Assembly (NCBI RefSeq): GCF_020497125.1
Contig: NC_059082.1
Span: 25,070,965-25,134,964 of the forward strand
Direction: 5' to 3'
DNA from: Mauremys mutica
Lineage: Eukaryota; Chordata; Testudines; Geoemydidae
Length of the DNA stretch: 64,000 nt
Shown: in pieces, positions 1-10,432 of the stretch
Position numbering within the stretch: the first letter of the stretch is position 1
Layout of the letters: every line of letters starts with the position of its first letter
Notes under the pieces: model-generated
Databases searched by the model: none
The model's input: the letters and a program-made list of their open reading frames with translations, nothing else
Told to the model about the DNA's origin: nothing
Made by a program: the position numbers and the translations under genes

Positions 1-1920
1 TTGTGTTTAGCCTGGAACAGAGGCGATTTCTTTATTTTCAAATACTCCACATTTAATATAAGCGTTACCATATTCTTCCCACTCAATATTTTTCAAATAA
101 AAAAATATAGGTCAGATTTAATAATTGCATTCCAGCTCTAGTGCCAGAGAATCCACAAAACAGCAAACAAAACGTTATGAGTCCTTGCAAGTCTCTGGCT
201 TCTCATGCACATAAGTGAATCTGACTCACAAGAAACCACAAGGCACATTACATATTCAGTGTAACTTATAGTAATGTAGAGGAGGTCACAGGTACACAGA
301 GAATTTTTTTTTTAATTCTACCTTCTGCTAGATGCAAAAGGCCATCTTAAAAACATTATATCTATAGTTTACTCTTTAAAAATCACAACATGTAAGTCAC
401 AGCTGACACTTATTCTGTAGCCATTACAATAAATGTCTGATTTTACAGTGCTATGTGATAAGGAAAGTGTGAGAGACTTAACTTTGAATTTCTTGCCTGA
501 CACAAATGTTTACTAAGTGATAGGCTGTTCAAAATTTCTGGGGAGTAATTCCAAACTAGTTCAATCATAATTTTTAATCATTTGTATCTTATGCTTGGAG
601 GAGGGGGGGGGCGGAAGAAGGGAATGTACACATGTACTGTATCTGTACTCCACTCAGTCAAAAATGATTTTACATAGAACTGTTCCAGCTTTAAAGGGGG
701 AAAATAGTACCATATATCCAGGCATGTACTTTAAAAAAAGTCCCCGTCTATTGTGTATCCAAAAGGCTTCTGGGCTCCTTAGCAGATTTAGCATGAATGC
801 TGCATGCACAAATAGATCCAGAAACTGATTTAGGACAATGTAAATAACACAATTAGAAGAAACAGATTTCTGGATTATATGCTAACTACTCAGGCTGACA
901 AGTGCAAAACTTTATTAGCACTAATCGATCGCAGAATATGTATTGGGGGAGAATGTGAGTGAAATTGCTTATGTATTATTTTCATATTTTATAGTATATA
1001 TCTATATCTATTTGCAATGCATTTATACATTACTTACCTGATAGATAAGGAGTATTTATGGTTATGTAAGTACTTAGTTATTTCAAACAAAGTCATTTCC
1101 AAAAATATAATGTCTCCTTGTTTAAAAGACTTGTAACAAGGAAATTGTTGCTCTTGCCATAAAATTTTATACTTTGATTTACAAGAGGTCAAAATACATA
1201 GTATAGGGATGCTTGCACTTCTATAACTTGAAATAGTAAACATAATTCAAAAGATCATGAAACAAATCTCAAAAGGAAAACATTTTTTGATCTCTAAATG
1301 CTAGGATTTTACTTTACCAAGCCTAGGATTTCAGGCAACATATAACATGTTGTTATGCCCAAATCTAATAGCGTGGATTCAAAGGATTTTCTGAATCTGG
1401 TATCTTCTGCACTGATGTTCTGAAAGAAAAGTGTTTCTCTCTTATACTTCAGATATTTAAGCTAAATTCAAATGCCTTTTATCTAATGGTAAGATCCTCA
1501 GATCCCTAATTTATACTGATAGATCTCAAAATCCTGAAATTTTAGAATTGCACTCAGCTTGAAGAGAGATCATTTTTACCCTAAAATCCTAAACACAATG
1601 CATATTTGTGTTTAAAATGTTTGCAGGATCAGAATGAAATCTGTAACACACATTTACAGAGCTCTAGACCCAGTCAAGTACTCCATTTAAGTTAAAAGAA
1701 AGAATTTTCTAAAAAGTTACAATATTCCTTGTAATATCTGCAATATATACATTACAGAATTGTGGGAATGCATGAAAATACAGAAGTTGACTAGAATCTG
1801 TTTTCCATGTCCAAACTGAGAAATGCAAAACATGTAAAGTAAATTAGCTGAAAATAACTTAACACGGGAAAGAACATCAAGGATTAAACAAAGTATCCCT
1901 TTCAAAGTTACTAATTGTAT
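1..1920. other. NEDD4 intron, no recognised feature
   Basis: AT-rich intron below the 9.3-kb exon. No exon, old-repeat core or open frame of interest was recognised. A G-rich run lies at 603-611. Confidence 0.5.
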
Positions 1921-2012
1921 TTACTGTAGCACCTAGGTGCCCCTATCATGGACAAGAAAGCCATTGTGCTAGCTGCTGTACAAACAGAACAAAAGGACAA
2001 CCCCTGCCTAAC
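1921..2012 (+). repeat. MIR-like SINE fragment
   Basis: It contains tagcacctaggtgcccctat, then ccattgtgctagctgctgta and caaacagaacaaaaggacaa. This is the central part of the MIR-type SINE common in sauropsids. Confidence 0.6.
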
Positions 2013-2439
2013 ATAAAATAGGATTAAAAAAAAAAAAAAGTTGAAGTCACACTCCACATTGGGTTAAATTTGCACAAATGGATATCTAAACTGCATAGGC
2101 GAACTGGATAATTGCACAATCAAATAACAGTTTAAATGGCAAACTACATATATGAAAGCAGTTTAATTTCATGTATATTTATAAGTATATTTGAAAGTTT
2201 TTTATCTCAAGCGTAACAAATTATGGCAGACTTATCAATATGAAGATAATGTAACAGTATAACAGACAGCTCTATTATGCTGCACATGGAAATGATTTTC
2301 AGCTTTTAAAGACGTTACAGAGCAAAAGTAGTTCATTATGCTGGTAAGAGGAATTTCAGATGACTAAAACAAGAAATTGCAACTATTTGTTGCAATAAGA
2401 TGACCAGAGGACTTTTCTAGTGCAGTAGTTCTTTGCAGT

Positions 2440-2535
2440 ATGTAAGAAAAGTGTGATTAAATGCGATAATTTTTTTAATCACAATTTTTTTGAGTTAATC
2501 GCCTGAGATAACTGCGATTATCAACAGCCCTACTT
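2440..2535. mobile_element. hAT-derived fragment
   Basis: It contains gtgattaaatgcgataattt and ttgagttaatcgcctgagat, ending atcaacagcccta. This is recognised as a widespread amniote hAT-derived repeat (GGGCTGT end, alternating taatcgc). No target duplication is visible. Confidence 0.5.
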
Positions 2536-2646
2536 TTTATGTACAAATCAGCAACTGCAGAAGTCAATGGGGCTTATTCTGAGTGCATCTGTATAACTCC
2601 AATTCATTTTTATGCAAGTTAAGTCTATGCATAAGTGATTTGAGGG

Positions 2647-2765
2647 CCAGATCCTCAATTCTATGACTATTATTTTGTCCTAAATCAGCATAGTTCCACT
2701 GAAGTCAGTGCAGCTACACTGGATTTACACTCACTGAAGACATAACCCTAAAACTTTAAGTTCTC
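2647..2765. repeat. Half of a foldback repeat
   Basis: It starts gggccagatcctcaattcta and contains cagcatagttccactgaagt, which normally mirrors an inverted half in this palindromic repeat. The second half here is only partly kept. Confidence 0.4.
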
Positions 2766-3884
2766 CAATAGTAATGACGATCAGACTATACCGTGTTCTG
2801 TTATAATAAATTCCATTTTGCATTCTTCCTTTTGTCTATTCATTCTTCACTAGAGGAGCTGGCCAGCAGCTCCTCAAAAACAAAGGCCACCATGTCCTAC
2901 ACAGCATTGCAACTAGTATTCTGAACTCAGTTTTTCCAATAGCAAAGTGTCTTCTTTCTAACTGGAACTTGAGAGACAGGCTTGTGCATAGTTCTTGTTA
3001 TCCCAAGAATACTTTCATCATATATTCTTTTGAGGGTAGTTTAGTACTACTGACATCAGTAACAGATCAGTTCTGTGTCCTGTATTCCAAAATACTCATC
3101 AAAATTAGAGCTAAGTCCATGCATCTACTTGTCTAAAGAATTTTAGAGCCAGTTAATTCTCACCTCCCATGGTTGTGGTATTGCATTTCATAGATGGGAA
3201 GATACACAGGATAAAGTGTCTAACAGCACAAAATTTGAGAATTCTTTTTACCTTCAAGGTGAACAGGAATGCACTATTGTATTTGCTATATGGAATGCAT
3301 TCCTTTTATTCACAGGTAACATTTGAAGAACTAGATCTTGACCTAGTCTAGAAGGAGGGCTTTAGAACTGTAAACATGCTTTTAACTGGTCATTGTGGAT
3401 CAGTCAACACGTGGTCGCTGAGAATCTTTTTTAAAAAGTGGTTCAGCAAAATTATTATATTTTCAGTGTGACTGGGACACAAGTGGGGATGGGAAAAAAG
3501 GGAAAATCATGAGAAAGAAAAGACTAGGAATGAAGCGGGAAAAGGAGCATAAGAAAGATTAAGTAAAGGCTAGGTTTATGCATTTTAAAATGTTTCTTTC
3601 CTAAGTGAAACCCAATTTAACCAGTCAACCTTTTCTTTGTTTGAATAAATTGGGAGTTGGGAGAGTCCCATCTCTTATCTTGAACCTGCAAAGACTCGAG
3701 GGCCTGCAGCATTTTGTAGCCCTCAATGTAATTTTGCCTTACTTAAAAAAAAAAGAAAAGAAAAAAAAAGGTAGTGCCATTGTTTCTCTTATTTGTATTT
3801 CTATAAATATTATAACAAAATTTTGACTATGCAGGCGTAGGTGGGCTAGGGATTCTCCTGCTGACTCTGATCACTTTGCAGTGT
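2766..3884. other. NEDD4 intron, nothing recognised
   Basis: AT-rich; A-rich simple sequence at 3743-3772 only. Short frames here lack any protein character. Confidence 0.5.
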
Positions 3885-4005
3885 GGATTATTTATTGTCT
3901 TTAGATAGCACCCAATGGCTTCAGTTAGTGTTGGTGTCTCCTTGTATTTTGGTTTTATGTGTTTGTATAAGACAGTCCCTGACTCAAAGCTTATAATCAA
4001 ATGAG
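3885..4005 (+). repeat. MIR-like SINE fragment
   Basis: The order ttagatagcacccaatggct, then agacagtccctgactcaaag and cttataatc follows the same SINE as at 1921-2012, more diverged. Confidence 0.5.
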
Positions 4006-4891
4006 TGTGTAACTGACATCCCTTAGTTAGTCAGAATGATAGCTGGCAAACGTTAATTCCAGTCTTTTATTTAAAAAAAAAAGTGTGGGTGAGCAAAGGA
4101 GTAGGAAAAGGAAGTACATGTGACATTGAAGAAGAGCAAAGCAAAGGCTGAAAATGGAGAACACAGAGTTACAGAGGAAGATGGGTGAGAAAAGGTCAAA
4201 ACAGCTAATCAGCAAAGAATACACAGAGTCCAAACTGAAAGAAGAAGGGAAAAAAAGTCTGATATCACTTGTCTCCAGAGACCTGTGGGAATTGCTGTAG
4301 CCTCCACATTCCCATCAATGGGAATGTCTCCCCTTGAGATGGCACCACCTCAAACACTGTACTTCCTGCCCCATCCTATGTGGCTGGGATTACTGTGAAG
4401 CCTGGTGTCTTTTTACTAAGGCGTTCCCACTCTGGGAAGTTCAACACAGCTCGTCAAGGTAGGAAGAAGAACAACTGCTCTTGGCTGGGTTCTCTGTCTT
4501 AGGCCTGGTCTACACTAGGACTTTAAATCGAATTTAGCAGCGTTAATTCGAATTAACCGCTCAACCGTCCACACCAGGAAGCTGTTTAATTCGATCTAGA
4601 GGGCTCTTTAGTTCGAATTCGGAACTCCACCCCGACGAGGGGAGTAGCGCTAAATTCGACATGGCTATCTCGAATTAGGCTAGGTGTGGATGCAAATCGA
4701 ACTTACTAGCTCCGGGAGCTATCCCACACTGCACCACTCTGTTGACGCTCTGGACAGCAGTCCGAGCTTGGATGCTCTGACCAGCCACACAGGAAAAGTC
4801 CCGGGAAAATTTGAATTCCTTTTCCTGTCTGGACAGTTAGAATCTCATTTCGTGGTTGGACATCGGGGCGAGCTCAGCAGCACCGGCAGCG

Positions 4892-5417
4892 ATGCAGAGC
4901 TCTCCAGCAGAGGAGTTCATGTAATCTCTGAATAGAAAGAGGGACCCAGCATAGACTGACCGGGAACTCTTGGATCTGATCGGTGTGTGGGGCGAGGAGT
5001 CTGTGCTTTCGGAGCTGCGCTCCAAAAAACGGAATGCAAAGACCTACGAGAAGGTCTCCAAAGCCATGAGAGACAGAGGATACAGGCGGGATGCAACGCA
5101 GCGCCGCATGAAAATCAAGGACCCCAGACAAGGCTACCAAAAAATCAAACCGGCAAACGGACGCTACGGAGCCTGCCACCACTGCCCCACCAGCGACCAT
5201 GGACTCTGACGATGGGACAGTGTCAACGGCCAGTTCCTCGGCGATGTTCGCGGATGGGGAAGATGAGGAAGGGTTTGTGGAGGACGAGGCAGGCGACAGC
5301 GCTTACAACGCTGGTTTCCCCGACAGCCAGGATCTCTTCATCACCGTCATAGAGATCCCCTACCAACCGTCCTCGGCTGTTAACCCGGATCCTGAATCAG
5401 GGGAAGGAGCAGTTGGT
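4892..5417 (+). pseudogene. Harbinger Myb/SANT-like DNA-binding protein, exon 1 (broken)
   Basis: An ATG at 4892 gives MQSSPAEEFM and then a stop. The following frame encodes a Myb/trihelix-like domain (TDRELLDLIGVWGEESVLSE, then RNAKTYEKVSKAMRDRGYRR) that ends out of frame near 5208. A further acidic stretch (MFADGEDEEGFVEDEAGDSA) runs in another frame from about 5199 to a GTAAGT donor at about 5415. Harbinger elements encode such a protein to bring the transposase to the DNA. A TAG just before TDRE probably replaces a conserved Trp codon. At least one stop and one frameshift make it non-functional. Confidence 0.8.
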
Positions 5418-5519
5418 AAGTGCTTTAACCATGTAAACTTTTATTCTTAATATAACAGGAATCTGAAGTATGTGAAAAGGAGGTCTCTCTATATATGGGG
5501 ATAGAACAGAAATCCTCCT

Positions 5520-5649
5520 GGGAGATCTCCACGAAGCTCTCATGGAGGTAATCGAAAAGCCTCCGCAGGAGGTTCCTGGGGAGAGCTGCCTTATTGGGTG
5601 CTTCGTGGTAGCACACTTTTCCGTGCGAGGCTTTCATGAGGTACTCCAT
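5520..5649 (-). pseudogene. Antisense coding-like segment in the Harbinger Myb intron
   Basis: Between the two Myb exons the minus strand reads HGKVCYHEAPNKAALPRNLL, then YLHESFVEISQED. A related peptide occurs on the minus strand at 57280-57388 in another Harbinger copy, likewise opposite a Myb gene. Two further open stretches lie upstream on minus at 5710-5958 and 6202-6531. This may be an exon of a third Harbinger gene running antisense to Myb. I do not recognise the product and assign no function. Confidence 0.4.
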
Positions 5650-6650
5650 GAGGTAGCTCCATCAGCCCCCACCCTTCATGTGTAAAGAAAAGATTCAATT
5701 GCCCCTGGACTAGCAGCAGGATGATGGGCTCCTCTCCTCCACACTCTTTAATGTCCTATCTGGACTATCATAGCAACTGGAGGCTGCCTTCCACTCATTT
5801 CTCACTAACAAGTCACTGTGTCTTATTCCTGCATTCTTTATTACTTCATCACACAAGTGGGGGGACAATGCTATGGTAGCCCAGGAAGGCTGGGGAAGAA
5901 TGGAATGAACAGGTGGGGTTGTTGCAGGAGCACCCCCTGTGAATAGCATACAGCTCATAATCTATGCAGGATCTGACACAGAGCAGCTGTGCTCTCTGGC
6001 TCTCTGATACAGTGGTTCTGTAGTTCACTTGCCCATATTCTAGGCAGGAATGATTCTATTTTTAGATACCAAAAAGGAGGGATTGACTCAGGGAGTCATT
6101 CCCAATTTTGGCTTTTGCGCCCCTGGCTAAGAGCAGCCAGGGGCACTTATGACAGCAGCAAATGGTGCAGTGCAAAAGGACTGGTAACCATGCCCATCTT
6201 ATTACCAATTTATGGTATGGTAGATGGTACAGTATGGCTGGTAACCATCTCTGCTGTCATGCAAAAGCAAAAGCATGCTGCTGTGTAGCGCTGCTGGACC
6301 GCCTCTGTCAGCGGCATCTAGTACACATACGGTGACAGGCACAAAAGGCAAAATAGGCTCCATGGTTTCCACGCTGTGGCGTCTGCCAGGGCAATCCAGG
6401 GAAAACGGGCTTGAAATGATTGTCTGCTGTAGCTTTCCCGGAGGAAGGGATGACTGACGACATTTACCCAGAACCACCCGCGAAAATGGTTTTTGCCCCA
6501 TCAGGCACTGAGATCTCAACCCAGAATTCACAGAGACAGACTACACTGTGTTCATTCTTCGCAAAAATTTATCTTTGCAAGGAATTCACTCCCTTTTTCA
6601 CATCACACAGCTTCGACTGTCTCCAGACCTGCCACAGCATCCCCCTCACA

Positions 6651-7071
6651 GAGGCTGGCAACGATTAGGCGGCGAAAGAAAAAGACAGGGGACGAGATGT
6701 TCGATGAAGTTATGGGGTGCTCCCAAGACGAGGCGGACCAGCAGAGCCAGTGGAGGGAGACCCTCTCTCTGTACCAGCGCTCACACAGTGAACAGGAGGA
6801 GAGGTGGCGTGAGGAAGACAAGCAGGTGACTCAAACGCTGCTTGGACTAATGAGGGAGCAAACGGACATGCTCCTGCGCCTTGTGCATGTTCTGCAGGAC
6901 CTCCGGCAGGAGGACAGAGCCCCCCTGCAGTGTATCTGCAACCGCCCTCCCCCGCCACAAAGTCCCATACCCCCCTCACCCAAAATAACCAGAAGGAGGG
7001 GCGCCAGAGGCCGTGTAAACTGTCACTGCACCCCAGCAGAGTGCTCAAGTACCGAAAAGCTCATAGCCTAA
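6651..7071 (+). pseudogene. Harbinger Myb-like protein, exon 2 (C-terminal region)
   Basis: A CCCTCACAG acceptor precedes RLATIRRRKKKTGDEMFDEV. This continues into a Gln/Arg/Glu-rich coiled-coil-like region (WRETLSLYQRSHSEQEERWR) and a Pro-rich tail that stops at 7071. AATAAA follows 70 bases later. This is the usual second half of the Harbinger Myb protein: basic RRRKK motif, then an amphipathic helix, then Pro-rich. The exon is open throughout, but exon 1 is broken. Confidence 0.75.
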
Positions 7072-7329
7072 ATTTTGAGAAGTCCTTTCCTTCCCGCCTC
7101 ACCCAAGCCCCCATCCCAGTTTCATCCCCTGTCTAGTTGATAATAAAAAATACTTTTCTGTTAATTACTTTTTCCGTCATGTTCTTTTAGAGGAGACTGT
7201 GTTTGAAGGGGGGGGAGGGGGTTGGTAATTTGACAGGACAATCACCTTTACCAGGGTACAGACATGGGGGCAGGATCAGCAGCAGGTCACACACACACTG
7301 CAGTCAGTACGCACCCTGGTCGGTATGGG

Positions 7330-7690
7330 AGGTGGTTTGCAGGTTCTGTGTGGGTGGGGGGATACGTGACTTTGTAGCGGGGGAGGGGGGTTACAGATCT
7401 CATGCAACGGTCCCTGTCCTGGACCACAGAGCCACACAGCAGAGGAATCTGTATCCGTCCTCCCCCGCCAAAAGGCCACATAGCCCCCGCACACAGAGTC
7501 TCAAAAAGGAGGGATGGCAGGCTCCGTTGAAACATCCAGTCCGGCACTGCAGACCGCTCTGGGAGCAGGAGCCTGTCATTCCTCGAGTTTACAGGCGGTC
7601 TTTACATCACCGCACACCCTACCCAGCACAGTCCATGTCCCAGTTTCAACCCTGTAACGCAAAGTCATCAATAAAGAAACCTTTGTAAAG
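7330..7690 (+). repeat. Second, diverged copy of the Myb 3' end inside the Harbinger element
   Basis: This part again shows the cytosine-rich 'ccgtcctcccccgcca' block, an aaggaggg block, a 'gtcccagtttcaaccctgt' block and its own AATAAA (7670), echoing 6945-7147. It looks like a second Myb-gene tail placed directly after the first. The open frame through it is a poor Pro/Arg/His-rich match and is probably not translated. Confidence 0.45.
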
Positions 7691-7854
7691 TTACAGTGGA
7701 ACATGTATTTTATTTTTAAACGTGTGTTGGAAGTTGGGGAAGCGGGGTGGGTGGGGTATGTAACTGCAGATGCTAGTCAACAGTCACTTGGTAAAGAAAC
7801 AGGGGCAGGTTCAGCTTCTCTGTAAAGAAACTGAACAGTCACAGGTCACGCTGC

Positions 7855-8170
7855 TCACTGCGACTTCAAGAGTTCCTTGTCGCTGTGCAAGGCGCCTGCA
7901 CAGAGCTTCACGAGCGAGGGCATTAGCGGGTAGGCTGGGTCCCCGACGATCACTGTAGGCATCTGCACATCCCTGAGACTTATTTTGTGGTCCGGGAAGA
8001 AACTACCTTCCTGCAGGCGTCTAAACAGACCAGAGTTCCTGAAAACACGCACGTCATGAACTTTGCCTGGCCACCCGACGTTGATGTTGGTAAAACGTCC
8101 CCCATGGTCCACCAGTGCTCGCAGCACCATTGAAAAGTAGCCTGATTTCTCAGCAGCTGACTGTGGAAGA
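7855..8170 (-). pseudogene. Harbinger DDE transposase fragment
   Basis: The minus strand encodes GYFSMVLRALVDHGGRFTNI, then VGWPGKVHDVRVFRNSGLFR and VGDPAYPLMP. This is the central part of the DDE_Tnp_4 nuclease of PIF/Harbinger; GKVHD and VGDPAYP carry two expected catalytic Asp residues. The N-terminal helix-turn-helix, the first-Asp segment (GAIDGTH-like) and the C-terminal Glu region are missing. The frame upstream of GYFS is unrelated, and it stops at 7855. About 105 of roughly 400 residues survive, so the element cannot move itself. Confidence 0.85.
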
Positions 8171-9260
8171 GGTGGACGATAAGGTGCGAGGAGTTGACAA
8201 CAGCCATAACTGCAGCGGGATCCGTGCTCAAAGTGCTGTGGCGCCCGCGCTGTCACTGAGCAGAAAAGTGCACAAACAGATTGCCCGCAGGCGCTTTAAG
8301 GGAAGGAGGGAGGGAGGGCGTGATTGACGGTTCAATGATGACAGTTACCCAAAACCACCCTCGACACATTTTTCCGCCCAGCAGGCATTGGGGGCTCTAC
8401 CCAGCATTCCACTGGGCAGCGGGGAGTGCGGGAACTGTGGGATAGCTTCCCACAGTGCACCGCTTCCAAAGTCGACGCTGGCCCCGTTACTGTGGACTCA
8501 GACAGTCGAATTAGTGTATTTAGTGTGGATACACAAATTCGACTTCATAAGGTCGATTCCACAAATTCGAATTAAGTAGATTCGAAATAGTCTTGTAGTG
8601 TAGACGTACCCTTAGTTTTCCCACTTTAAAATGGCTGCTTCAAGATTTCTTTAGCAATTTGTCAAGTTTCCTGATCCTTGGATGAAGGCACTATACGCAA
8701 GTGGAAACATTAGTCATTTTAATTTATTTTCCTCCCATTCCCAATTTTGCTGCATAAGTTTCCTTAAAGCTGAAGGTTTTGCAAAAGGATGAAAAACTGC
8801 AGAATAAAAAATGTACACAACTAGATTACTTCAACTTTATTTCTTCTTACTGTGTCAGTTTTCTGTCTGTTTTCAGCAAAATTTTAAAAACATCTTTATT
8901 TTTAAATATTCTTTTAAGAGTAATCAGAAAGAAAGCCTTCTAAATTTCCTTTGTACCTTACATGAAGCTAGAATGAGAAACAACAACAACAACAAGAGTC
9001 AGTCTAATCTTTTGGGTATGAACATCAAACCTCAGTTTCTTCAGGAATAAAGAGTAAGAGAACTCATTTATTAGTAGAAGCCCATATGTAAGCATAACAT
9101 TGTTTAGGTTGCATTATTTTAGTTCTGAGAAAGATCTGTGCCAAAAGATTAGAAGAGGCAGAATTTAATAAAAATCTATTGATGCTATATCTTTGTCCCA
9201 ATAAATGATATATAATTGTGTATGCCAACAGAATTGCTTTATGTCATCTTAAATACAAAC

Positions 9261-9311
9261 CGGTAATTGATGAAGAGGAACATCCACTTGACCTAGGAAG
9301 TCATCTCTTGT
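9261..9311 (-). CDS. NEDD4: NEDD4 shared C2 exon (TRDDFLGQVDVPL)
   Basis: This 51-nt exon encodes TRDDFLGQVDVPLHQLP after a T-rich tract and CCCCCAG acceptor (ending 9312). Its donor, GTTTGT, departs from the GTAAGT or GTGAGT used by most other exons here. TRDDFLG is the last Ca2+-loop motif of the NEDD4 C2 domain. Both the 41.5-kb exon and the long exon can enter it in phase 0, so it is the first exon shared by the two forms. The next expected exon (TENPRLERPYTF in mammals) was not found below 9260 and probably lies outside the window. Confidence 0.93.
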
Positions 9312-9621
9312 CTGGGGGAAAAAAAAATAAAAAATTACATCATGAAAAATGTTATGAAGTAATAAACCCATAAGATATTGTCTCTAGCTCATGGAAAGCC
9401 CTAATATTGCAATGCATTCTAAGAATTGGAAGTTATCCTATGTAATGTAGCTTGTTCACTACCCTCTCTTCCAATATGTCTCAAGCCTGACATCTTTTAT
9501 CATATGTAACGGAAGCACTGATTTAAAGGACTCTTGGAAGTCAAGCCACTTCCCTGGTCACCCCCTCAATGAGTAAAAACTGATGGGCTATTAGTATACA
9601 CATCAAAACACTTGAAACAAT

Positions 9622-9965
9622 TACAGATGGGGCTGATAGCACAGCCTATTAAGGTTGCCTGATACTTTCAATTACAAGACCCTGTTTTCAGTTTCTTATA
9701 ACTTTGCCAAATTTTAACTACATGGGCTGAAAGCTTACATTCCAGGTGTCTGCCTCAGGCATAAGTTTACTGGAAAATTTCAGCAAAAACAATTCAGCCA
9801 TTTCTAAGAATGAGGTTAGGGAAAAATATGTTTTACCCATGTTAAGTTCTGGTGACCTTTTCTTTGAACAGCTTTGGAGCAAGGATTTGAAATTTGACAC
9901 AAAGCCCACCCACTTCCAGAGATGTGCCTTTTGCCATCCCATGAAAATACATACAAATCTGACCG
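9622..9965 (+). repeat. Ancient dispersed repeat, copy 1
   Basis: It shares an ordered set of blocks with 23118-23430: tggggctgatagcacagcct, attaaggttgcctgatactt, ttctggtgaccttttctttg and ccttttgccatccc. No TIR, coding frame or tail is visible; class unknown. It ends at a run of 19 G. Confidence 0.7.
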
Positions 9966-9970
9966 GGGTC

Positions 9971-10032
9971 GGGGGGGGGGGGGGGGGGGAACCCATTGGG
10001 TAAGCTCAGAGACTTTTTTTTTTTTTTTTTTT
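9971..10032. repeat. Homopolymer runs: 19 G then 19 T
   Basis: G fills 9971-9989, and T fills 10014-10032, separated by 24 bases. On the NEDD4 transcript these read as C and A runs. Confidence 0.9.
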
Positions 10033-10134
10033 AAAGCAGCAAACAATTCATTCCTCAATGAGCATGCTCCATCCCTTACAGGTCCTAGTGCTAACCAGAC
10101 AGCTCCTATAACATCCCCACACATGAAATGAGCG

Positions 10135-10251
10135 TACTCCCTCAATTTTATAGGGACGTTCCCAACATTTGTGTCTTTGTTTTATATAGGTGAGGCGCCT
10201 ATTATCCCCCACTCAGTCCCCATTTTTCACATTTGCCATCTGGTCACCCTA
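10135..10251. mobile_element. hAT MITE end
   Basis: The segment atagggacgttcccaacatt to ccatctggtcaccctacc is the right end of a MITE of the TAGGGTGACC family, related to the element at 58525-58877. The left end is missing. Confidence 0.6.
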
Positions 10252-10257
10252 CCCTAG

Positions 10258-10432
10258 GGTCTCAGGTTGGGCACCCAGAAGATGAGGACCACAGTTAATA
10301 AGCACCTGTGAAGAGTTTGGTTCAAGTGATTTGCCAAGCACCACATAGGAACTCTGTGACAGAGGCAGGGATAGAATCCAATTCCCCAGGGCAGCATTCA
10401 ACTGCCTTAACCATTAGACAGTGCTTTCTTTC
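10258..10432 (+). repeat. MIR-like SINE 3' part
   Basis: It contains agtgatttgccaagcaccac, ataggaactctgtgacagag, gatagaatccaattcccca and ccttaaccattagacagtgc, the standard order of the MIR conserved core and 3' region. Confidence 0.7.

Larger units (their letters stand above)
4502..8611. mobile_element. PIF/Harbinger DNA transposon, complete ends, decayed genes
   Basis: The left end GGCCTGGTCTACACTA and the complement of the right end GGGTACGTCTACACTA agree at most positions. Both ends lie between TTA direct repeats (4499-4501 and 8612-8614); a 3-bp TWA duplication is typical of PIF/Harbinger. Further inside, both ends are rich in TCGAATT motifs. The 4.1-kb body holds a Myb/SANT-like gene on plus (two exons) and a transposase piece on minus, arranged convergently with poly(A) signals between them (plus AATAAA at 7142 and 7670; minus AATAAA near 7708). 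Its GC content is clearly above that of the surrounding intron. Stops in Myb and truncation of the transposase show it is dead, although the near-intact TIRs suggest a fairly recent insertion. Confidence 0.9.

Noticed and set aside
7203..7688. 161-residue plus-strand frame after Myb
   Set aside because: Pro/Arg/His-rich and matches only the degenerate Myb tail and 3' untranslated blocks.
1..9260. The next NEDD4 exon (TENPRLERPYTF region)
   Set aside because: Looked for on the minus strand by its expected codons and flanking splice sites; no match was seen, so it is probably outside the window.
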